NCBI GenBank assembly: GCA_018820745.1
Contig: JAHJNP010000043.1
Span: forward strand, 1 to 15,739
Reading direction: 5' to 3'
From: Gammaproteobacteria bacterium
GTDB lineage: Bacteria > Pseudomonadota > Gammaproteobacteria > Burkholderiales > Thiobacillaceae
Length of the DNA: 15,739 bases
A program made the position numbers and the translations under genes. Position 1 is the stretch's first letter. Each line of letters begins with the position of its first letter. The notes under the pieces are model-generated. The model ran no database searches. It was given only the letters and a program-made list of their open reading frames with translations, and was not told the DNA's origin. This document shows, piece by piece, positions 1 through 4,185 of this stretch.

Positions 1-384
1 GGCGCCACCATCATCAACTCCGTGCTCAACGTCACCCTCAACCTGATCGACCACGGCATGAGCCTGCAGCAAGCCATCGCCGCCCCGCGCCTGTCGGTCA
101 CCCACGCAGCCGGCCCGGTGCAGTGCGAAGGCGGCGCGGCCTTCATGCAGCCGCGTTTCAGCGTCGCCGCGCAGGATGCCCTGCGCGAAAGGGGACATGC
201 GGGACTGGGCGACGCGGGAACCGACGGCTGCCAGGCTACGATCGGGTCGGTGCAGGCGGTCATCATCGACCTCGCGTCCGGCCATCACGGCGCCGCCGAC
301 CCGCGCCGCGAGGGAACCGTGGTCCAGGTCAGGCCCGCCAGCCTCAACGAAAACCAGGCCCTGAAGCCCCCCTTCAGCCAGTGA
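1..384 (+). CDS. ggt: Gamma-glutamyltransferase, C-terminal fragment
   Basis: This is the last ~127 codons of a gene that begins before the window. The frame is open from base 1 and stops with TGA at 382-384. The start of the fragment, GATIINSVLNVTLNLIDHGM followed by SLQQAIAAPRLSV, is typical of the C-terminal part of the small subunit of gamma-glutamyltranspeptidases, where the IIN..LNV.LN..DHGM..Q.A...PR pattern is conserved. These N-terminal-nucleophile enzymes are usually periplasmic and cleave or transfer the gamma-glutamyl group of glutathione. The catalytic threonine and the self-cleavage site lie upstream and cannot be seen. The C-terminus keeps a GSVQAVIIDLASG..HGAADPRREG segment, as expected for the family end. 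The call rests on the visible tail only. Confidence 0.88.
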   Translation, partial: GATIINSVLNVTLNLIDHGMSLQQAIAAPRLSVTHAAGPVQCEGGAAFMQPRFSVAAQDALRERGHAGLGDAGTDGCQATIGSVQAVIIDLASGHHGAADPRREGTVVQVRPASLNENQALKPPFSQ

Positions 385-459
385 TCGCCGACAAAATTTC
401 GCATTGAACAAATGGGTTCTGCGCCCGCAACCCCCCCCGCCGGGCCACGCGTACGCCCA

Positions 460-488
460 CTTTAAAAACGCGGATCGTTTGCTAGAGT
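460..488 (+). promoter_or_regulatory. Possible promoter upstream of the small HMA-like gene
   Basis: A TAGAGT hexamer at 483-488 lies 17 bases after a CTTTAA at 460-465, in a locally AT-richer stretch of an otherwise GC-rich gap. The spacing fits sigma70, but the -35 match is poor. No other candidate stands out between the upstream stop (384) and the ribosome binding site at 532-538. Confidence 0.25.
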
Positions 489-545
489 AAGAGGCGTCCC
501 CGGCCTTTTTTCAATCCGTCTGCCCGGGGTCAAGGAGGTGGAATG

Positions 546-779
546 ATGGATATTTCCGTAGTGGACATGATCGTCCATGTAAACGAAACGGTTCCCGCCG
601 AGAGAATGCACGAGCTGGAAGAGGTGTTGCGGACCGATGCCTGCGTCATCAGCGCCTGCAGTTCGAATGACAATCCCCATCTGCTGATGGTGACCTACAA
701 CCCTGCGTGCACCACGTCCGGCAATGTCTTGAACATGGTTCAAGCACAAGGCGTTCATGCGAACCTGGTCGGGCTCTAG
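546..779 (+). CDS. Small HMA-fold-like protein lacking the CxxC metal site
   Basis: This is a protein of about 77 residues. A strong ribosome binding site (AAGGAGG, 532-538) sits 7 bases before the ATG at 546. The ATG at 543 is in frame but only 4 bases from it, so 546 is preferred. The length and order of segments (VVDMIVHVNETV, a helix HELEEVLR, VISACSS, HLLMVTYNP, a second helix TSGNVLNMVQAQG, VHANLVGL) fit the beta-alpha-beta-beta-alpha-beta fold of heavy-metal-associated domains. The CxxC metal loop is absent: HVNETVPAERM occupies that place. Cysteines occur instead in TDACVISAC and NPACTTS. A small sensory or partner role is conceivable, but I do not recognise a characterised homologue. 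The TAG stop overlaps the left end of the inverted-repeat element that follows. Confidence 0.72.
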   Translation: MDISVVDMIVHVNETVPAERMHELEEVLRTDACVISACSSNDNPHLLMVTYNPACTTSGNVLNMVQAQGVHANLVGL

Positions 780-1010
780 CAGCCTGTCGGACTTGAAGGA
801 AATCGGCTGCAAATCCGGCTGACCGGTTCATATTTCGCCGCTTTCTTGGGCAATAGAACGACTGTTGCCCGGCGAAACCGTCAAAATTATGTCCCGTCGG
901 GACGGTATCCCTTGAGGCTGCCCTCGCCCAGCCGAATTTTGCGAGTAGCCGCAATGCGGCTTGCCTGCTAACCCCACTACGCTTCGATTCTTCAAGTCCG
1001 ACAGGCTGCT
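778..1010. mobile_element. Candidate MITE bounded by 21-bp perfect inverted repeats
   Basis: The 21 bases at 778-798 (AGCAGCCTGTCGG...) are the exact reverse complement of 990-1010 (...CCGACAGGCTGCT). They enclose about 233 bp with no credible transposase. The interior carries several short hairpins: GGGCAA 848-853 with TTGCCC 865-870, GTCCC 891-895 with GGGAC 899-903, and GCCGC 948-952 with GCGGC 956-960. Perfect terminal repeats, small size and lack of coding capacity fit a non-autonomous transposable element. No clear target-site duplication is visible, and I cannot assign an IS family. The left terminus supplies two bases of the upstream gene's TAG stop. Confidence 0.6.
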
Positions 1011-1118
1011 GGCAAGCGCCTTCGCAGCGGCATTTTGCCTTCGATACGGTGCCGCGCGACGCTCCTTCTCGCGGGCATTGATCGTGTCGAACCACGGGCG
1101 CTGCATGTCGCGGGTGCC

Positions 1119-1148
1119 TTGCTTGCAACACGCGCGAGAAGGTCTAAA
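1119..1148 (+). promoter_or_regulatory. Possible sigma70 promoter for the c-di-GMP riboswitch transcript
   Basis: TTGCTT (1119-1124) and TCTAAA (1143-1148) are 18 bases apart, just upstream of an AT-richer run. Transcription would begin near 1155, about ten bases before the riboswitch aptamer. The hexamers are imperfect, so the position matters more than the match. Confidence 0.3.
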
Positions 1149-1164
1149 ACAAACTTGTATCGTT

Positions 1165-1262
1165 AAAAGGCAAAGCCGCCGCAAGGCGGTGACGCAAAGC
1201 CAGCGGCCTCAAGTGGCGCGTCCGGATCAGACCGGTGCACTTCGAGGCGGCGCGGTTGCCAA
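1165..1262 (+). ncRNA. Cyclic-di-GMP-I riboswitch (GEMM-I aptamer)
   Basis: The class I c-di-GMP aptamer hallmarks occur in order. GGCAAAGCC (1169-1177) leads into a stem CCGCC (1176-1180)/GGCGG (1185-1189) capped by a GCAA GNRA tetraloop. Then comes the near-invariant GACGCAAAGCC (1191-1201) and CGGCCT. The second helical arm has CCTC 1207-1210 with GAGG 1244-1247, AAGTG 1211-1215 with CACTT 1238-1242, and an apical CCGG 1222-1225 with CCGG 1232-1235. GGTTGCC (1254-1260) closes the domain and can pair with GGCAA 1169-1173. Known GEMM-I RNAs bind c-di-GMP and control downstream genes. Here the aptamer ends about 100 bases before the ATG of the DUF1540-like gene, leaving room for an expression platform. 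Recognition is from the consensus by eye; a covariance-model search would settle it. Confidence 0.9.
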
Positions 1263-1360
1263 TACAGTCTCCAGCCGACCGCACGCAACCAGGTGCACGT
1301 CTTTCATGCCGCGTGCCCCGCTGGATTTCATGCACCCCATGCTTAGCTTCTAGGAGGTCT
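1263..1360 (+). promoter_or_regulatory. Leader / possible expression platform after the riboswitch
   Basis: This is the roughly 100-base untranslated leader between aptamer and start codon. A hairpin can form from CCAG 1289-1292 and GCACG 1295-1299 with CGTGC 1312-1316 and CTGG 1321-1324. It lacks a U-tract, so it does not look like a classical terminator. TGCACC at 1331-1336 could pair either with GGTGCA in the platform (1292-1297) or with the same hexamer inside the aptamer arm (1234-1239), a possible switching choice. The ribosome binding site AGGAGGT lies at 1352-1358. The mechanism (translation or attenuation) is not clear from sequence. Confidence 0.4.
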
Positions 1361-1363
1361 CCC

Positions 1364-1663
1364 ATGAAACACATGACCATCGACATGCCGGTCGTATCCG
1401 AATGCCTGGCGAGCGAATGCGCCTACAACGTCGGCATGAATTGCCACGCCAAGGCGATCACCGTGGGCAATAGCCTGCATGCAGGCTGCGACACCTTTTT
1501 TTCGGGTTCTGGCCACACCAAGGCAACCACCCGGACGGCGGGGATCGGCGCCTGCAAATCCACCGACTGCACATTCAACGAGGACCTGGAATGCACGACG
1601 GACAGCATCCGCGTGGCCCCGGCAGGCCAGGAGGTCAACTGCATGACCTACTCGCCTCGCTAA
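1364..1663 (+). CDS. DUF1540-like protein with two four-cysteine repeats
   Basis: This is a 99-residue protein. The ATG at 1364 is placed 5 bases after AGGAGGT (1352-1358). The frame is open further upstream, but that part overlaps the riboswitch and is not translated in this reading. The protein holds two copies of C-x4-C-x7-C-x14/15-C: Cys14, 19, 27, 42 and Cys64, 69, 77, 93. The first has CLASECAYNVGMNCHAKAI and the second CKSTDCTFNEDLEC. This matches the pattern of DUF1540 proteins, usually taken as small cysteine-rich, possibly metal-binding modules; no function is established to my knowledge. It is the first gene after the c-di-GMP riboswitch and probably the head of a transcript that continues into the DUF2173-like genes 64 bases downstream. 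No signal peptide is seen, so a cytoplasmic location is likely. Confidence 0.87.
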   Translation: MKHMTIDMPVVSECLASECAYNVGMNCHAKAITVGNSLHAGCDTFFSGSGHTKATTRTAGIGACKSTDCTFNEDLECTTDSIRVAPAGQEVNCMTYSPR

Positions 1664-1727
1664 GCGGCAGCCGCTCCGGCCAGGGCGCCATCCAGCCTGT
1701 CTATCTACAAACCGTCGAGGAATGCCT

Positions 1728-2084
1728 ATGTCACGATCATCCGAATTGCTCGAGCTGCCTGGCGCGATTGCCGCGGGTCTCTATTCCCGCAAGGGGTTTC
1801 TGGAAGAGTTCGAAGGCCCTTTTCCGGCCAGCGAGGCGGCCTGGCTGGCCGGCTTGTGTTCCTCCATTACGCTGACCATGGAAATGCAGGGGCTGCTGCT
1901 GGAACGGCTAACCGGGGAGCCCGGCTGGGCAGGCTGTTACGGCTGGGCGGCCTGGGGACCGGAAAGCGCCATCGTCGCGGTGGACGACAGCATGTGCATT
2001 GTGCAGACACCGGCAACGTCCTTCGACGCGGTGTTCTCGGCCATGCGCACGGCAGCGGGCATTGAGGAAAGCGAAACCGAATAA
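1728..2084 (+). CDS. DUF2173-like protein, diverged copy 1
   Basis: This is a 118-residue protein. I place the start at ATG 1728, because GAGG at 1717-1720 is 7 bases upstream; the in-frame ATG at 1722 is too close. It aligns by eye with the two following genes over the whole length: ELLELPGAIAAGLYSRKG, then LC (Cys44), a glycine/tryptophan-rich centre (GWAGCYGWAAWG), then SMCIVQTPATSFDAVF. This order resembles DUF2173 proteins (a small family of unknown function; a roadblock/LC7-like fold has been suggested for it, as I recall). It is the most diverged copy: the usual MCAAN segment reads LCSSI, and the C-terminus has an acidic tail (GIEESETE). It lies 64 bases after the DUF1540-like gene and 12 bases before copy 2, so it is probably in the riboswitch operon. 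Confidence 0.72.
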   Translation: MSRSSELLELPGAIAAGLYSRKGFLEEFEGPFPASEAAWLAGLCSSITLTMEMQGLLLERLTGEPGWAGCYGWAAWGPESAIVAVDDSMCIVQTPATSFDAVFSAMRTAAGIEESETE

Positions 2085-2096
2085 CAGGAGAATGAC

Positions 2097-2429
2097 ATGC
2101 CGACCCTGGACCAACTCATGCAACTGCCGGGCGCTTATGGCGCGATTGAATTTTCCTGCACCGGCGAGCTGGGCGACATGCGCGGCGAACTGGAGCCGGA
2201 TTTCGCCGAGATCGTCGCGCAGATGTGCGCCGCCAACATGGCCATCTATCGCATGCAGGCCACGGGCTGGGCGAAGCATACCGGCCAGCAGGGCTTCCTG
2301 CCCGAGCGCGGCTTTGCCTTCCTGAGCATCGACCATGTGATGCTGGGGATGGACGGAAAGGCCGTCATCGGACATAGCGCCGGTTTCAACTACGACCAGG
2401 CATACCGGCTCTTCAATGAAAATGCCTAG
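2097..2429 (+). CDS. DUF2173 family protein, copy 2
   Basis: This is a 110-residue protein with an AGGAG ribosome binding site just before ATG 2097. It starts MPTLDQLMQLPGAYGAIEFS, continues through GEL and the signature QMCAANMAIYRMQATGW (Cys44), then a GF..ERGFAFLSIDHVMLGMDG core and an FNYDQAYRLF end. This is the closest of the three copies to the DUF2173 pattern as I know it. No membrane segment, signal peptide or catalytic motif is visible. A 12-base gap from the preceding gene indicates co-transcription. The function is unknown. The family is recalled mainly from sulfur- and iron-oxidising proteobacteria, but that association is from memory. Confidence 0.82.
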   Translation: MPTLDQLMQLPGAYGAIEFSCTGELGDMRGELEPDFAEIVAQMCAANMAIYRMQATGWAKHTGQQGFLPERGFAFLSIDHVMLGMDGKAVIGHSAGFNYDQAYRLFNENA

Positions 2430-2451
2430 AGAAACGCTGAATCATTCATTT

Positions 2452-2576
2452 TCGTCATTGCGAGCACCCAGAGGGCATAAATTCGCGAAGCAATCCAGAC
2501 TGCTGGCGAAATCAACGAGCGCTGGATCGCCACTGCCCTGCGGGCTTTATGCCCTCCGGGTGCTCGCGATGACGGA
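2452..2576. repeat. Long imperfect inverted repeat between DUF2173 copies
   Basis: The left arm (2452-2481: TCGTCATTGCGAGCACCC...AGAGGGCATAAA) is nearly the reverse complement of the right arm (2546-2576: TTTATGCCCTCCGGGTGC...GATGACGGA), with only a few mismatches. Inside, GCAATCCAG near 2490 faces CTGGATCGC near 2522. The CGTCATTGCGAG...GCAATCCAG wording is that of a widespread dispersed palindromic repeat seen in many bacterial genomes. It fills most of the 206-base gap between copies 2 and 3 and would form a long hairpin in the mRNA. It could affect transcript stability or termination. I see no coding sequence in it. Confidence 0.78.
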
Positions 2577-2635
2577 ATCAATCGGCGCTTCCCTGGCGGC
2601 CCGGAGGCGACGGTGTTCACAAGAGGGGATAGACC

Positions 2636-2971
2636 ATGACGGATCTGGCGAGTCTGCTTGAGATCAAGGGCGTGGTCGCAGCGCTGCGCTTTTATGATGA
2701 CGGCACCCTGATGGATGCGGCAGGGGTGATCGATCCGCTGCATACGGACCTTGCTGCGGAGCTGTGTTATGCCAATGGGCGCATCATGCATCAAGGCAGC
2801 GATGTCCTCGCGACCATTTCCGGCATGGCCGGCTGGCCGCCGCGGGGATGGATGATGATGGGCGACAGGCTGTCCATCTGCACGATCGCGAATGTGGTGT
2901 GTTTCGTGGATAACAGCGCGGTGTCGTTCAACGAGACGTTGAACGCCCTGTCCGCGCTGGAAAGTCGATAA
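2636..2971 (+). CDS. DUF2173 family protein, copy 3
   Basis: This is a 111-residue protein. ATG 2636 is preceded by AGAGGGG about 7 bases upstream. It shows the family order: SLLEIKGVVAALRFYDDGTL, then ELCYANGRIM (Cys44, the same residue number as in the other two copies), then GMAGWPPRGWMMMGDRLSIC, then ANVVCFVDNSAVSFNETL. It therefore keeps the Gly-Trp rich centre and the SFNE end better than copy 1. It is separated from copy 2 by a long inverted repeat, so it may be transcribed at a different level or from its own promoter. The function is unknown. The next gene is convergent and ends 82 bases downstream. Confidence 0.82.
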   Translation: MTDLASLLEIKGVVAALRFYDDGTLMDAAGVIDPLHTDLAAELCYANGRIMHQGSDVLATISGMAGWPPRGWMMMGDRLSICTIANVVCFVDNSAVSFNETLNALSALESR

Positions 2972-3053
2972 GAACCGGACAGCGGGCGCCGGCCCGACTT
3001 GCCTGCCCCTACCCTTGAATTGCCTGTCCTCGATCCCTTTGCGGGTCGCCTGG

Positions 3054-4076
3054 TCAGGGCACGGTTCTGGCCGGGGGCGACCCGGCCGATATCCGGTTGA
3101 AACTGTCAATGCAGTTCTTGAGGTGTTGGGTAACGCTTGCCTTGTCGCTCACCTGGCAATCCCCGGCGTCGATGCCGGAGCGGCTGTCGGCGACAGCGCC
3201 AACAGCCACAAAAGCGGGGGCGTCTGCTGGCCCGGCGTCTTGCTTCACTGCCGCCGCTTTCGAAACGCCTTTCTGTTCGAGTTTTTTTTGCGTCGCCAGC
3301 AGCTCCGCCTGGAGGTGTTCTTTCTCCTTCGCGGACTGCAGCAGCATCAAAGCCATCGCGCCGATCAGCACCAGCAGCATGACGCTGGCGGCCGGGATCC
3401 ACACCCATTTGTTCGACAGCGCGGCAAGCGCCCGCCGGATGCGGCCGGGCTGCACCGCGTCCTCATCGCTGTCGGCTTCGTCCTCGCTGAAGGCTGTCGC
3501 ATCCTGGCTCCGTTTCGCATCGGGGATCGACTCATCCGCCTCGATCACTTCCGGCCCGGGCTGCCGGCGGAATGTAGTTTTCAGCCGCGCCAGCCAGGAC
3601 CGTGGGGGCGCCGACGCTTCTTCCTCCATGACATTTTCATCGGCCTGCTCCCGGGCGGGCACTTCATCGAGCGCGACTTGATCCGGCTCAGCGGCCTGCT
3701 CGGCAACCGGCTTACGCACCCGACCCAAGAGTCGTTTCAGGCGTTCGAAGCGGCCGACCCGCGGCTCGGCGGTGTCGGCTGCGGCCGGTTCTGCCTCGGC
3801 GGGCGCTTCATCGCGCGCGGCTTGATCCGGTTTCGCGACCTGTTCGGCAACAGGCTTGCGCACCCGACCCAAGAGCCGTTTCAGGCGTTCGAAGCGACCG
3901 GCCCGCGGCTCCGCGGTATCAGCGGCTGCGAGTTCTGCCTCGGCCTCGACCGGCCGCACCGCCGCCGACGCTTCCGGGGCGGGCGTTTCCGGCTGTTCCG
4001 GCAGCGGCGCTGCCGGCTTGCGCCAGAAGGCGAGCCGGGAAAACCCCTGCACGAGTTTTGCGGTTAAACGGTTCAA
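3054..4076 (-). CDS. Single-pass membrane protein with internal 48-residue repeats
   Basis: This is a 340-residue protein of unknown function. The start is TTG at 4076-4074, with AAGGGA six bases upstream; no ATG occurs until residue 150, so the TTG start fits best. Residues 1-220 are Ala/Pro/Glu-rich and charged. They contain two near-identical 48-residue units, with DTAEPR at 53 and 101 and RFERLKRLLGRVRKPVAEQ at 61-79 and 109-127. Looser echoes of the basic helix occur at 12-20 (FSRLAFWRK) and 161-171 (WLARLKTTFRR). A transmembrane segment spans about 224-247 (WVWIPAASVMLLVLIGAMAL...). A short coiled-coil stretch (KEKEHLQAELLATQKKLEQ) follows, then a C-terminal tail with two cysteines (DCQVSDK, KNCIDSF). 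No signal peptide is seen, so the repeats are probably cytoplasmic and the tail periplasmic. It lies 109 bases downstream of pepN on the same strand. Confidence 0.7.
   Translation of the reverse strand: MNRLTAKLVQGFSRLAFWRKPAAPLPEQPETPAPEASAAVRPVEAEAELAAADTAEPRAGRFERLKRLLGRVRKPVAEQVAKPDQAARDEAPAEAEPAAADTAEPRVGRFERLKRLLGRVRKPVAEQAAEPDQVALDEVPAREQADENVMEEEASAPPRSWLARLKTTFRRQPGPEVIEADESIPDAKRSQDATAFSEDEADSDEDAVQPGRIRRALAALSNKWVWIPAASVMLLVLIGAMALMLLQSAKEKEHLQAELLATQKKLEQKGVSKAAAVKQDAGPADAPAFVAVGAVADSRSGIDAGDCQVSDKASVTQHLKNCIDSFNRISAGSPPARTVP
3654..3920 (-). repeat. Tandem 144-bp coding repeat
   Basis: Two direct copies with a 144-base period lie inside the membrane-protein gene: one at 3777-3920 and a second, incomplete one at 3654-3776. 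On the plus strand both contain CGCACCCGACCCAAGAG followed by CGTTTCAGGCGTTCGAAGCG. The high base identity suggests recent duplication or gene-conversion-like upkeep. Such a repeat can expand or contract by slippage or recombination. Confidence 0.85.
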
Positions 4077-4147
4077 AGAAAGTCCCTTACCGGTGCGTGC
4101 TTTTAATATGCCCCGTCCCAGTAGCGGCTAAAACGCGGCCAAGTTGA

Positions 4148-4160
4148 GCGGGAAGCCCGC
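4148..4160 (-). terminator. Weak hairpin just after pepN
   Basis: GCGGG (4148-4152) and CCCGC (4156-4160) form a short perfect stem about 25 bases past the pepN stop. No U-tract follows on the minus strand, so this is at most a pause or weak stop between pepN and the membrane-protein gene. Confidence 0.25.
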
Positions 4161-4185
4161 CCGGCAAGGCGTCTGGCCGTTTGCC

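Noticed and set aside
778..1010. A CRISPR array or tRNA in the 780-1010 stretch
   Set aside because: There are no regularly spaced direct repeats and no cloverleaf; the structure is a pair of terminal inverted repeats with unrelated inner hairpins.
1235..1363. N-terminal extension of the DUF1540-like protein in the same frame
   Set aside because: It would begin inside the riboswitch aptamer. ATG 1364 has a strong ribosome binding site and gives the expected protein start.
2426..3109. 227-codon minus-strand frame across the DUF2173 copy 3 region
   Set aside because: It crosses the palindromic repeat and lies antisense to copy 3. Its composition is Arg/His-rich and no family pattern is seen.
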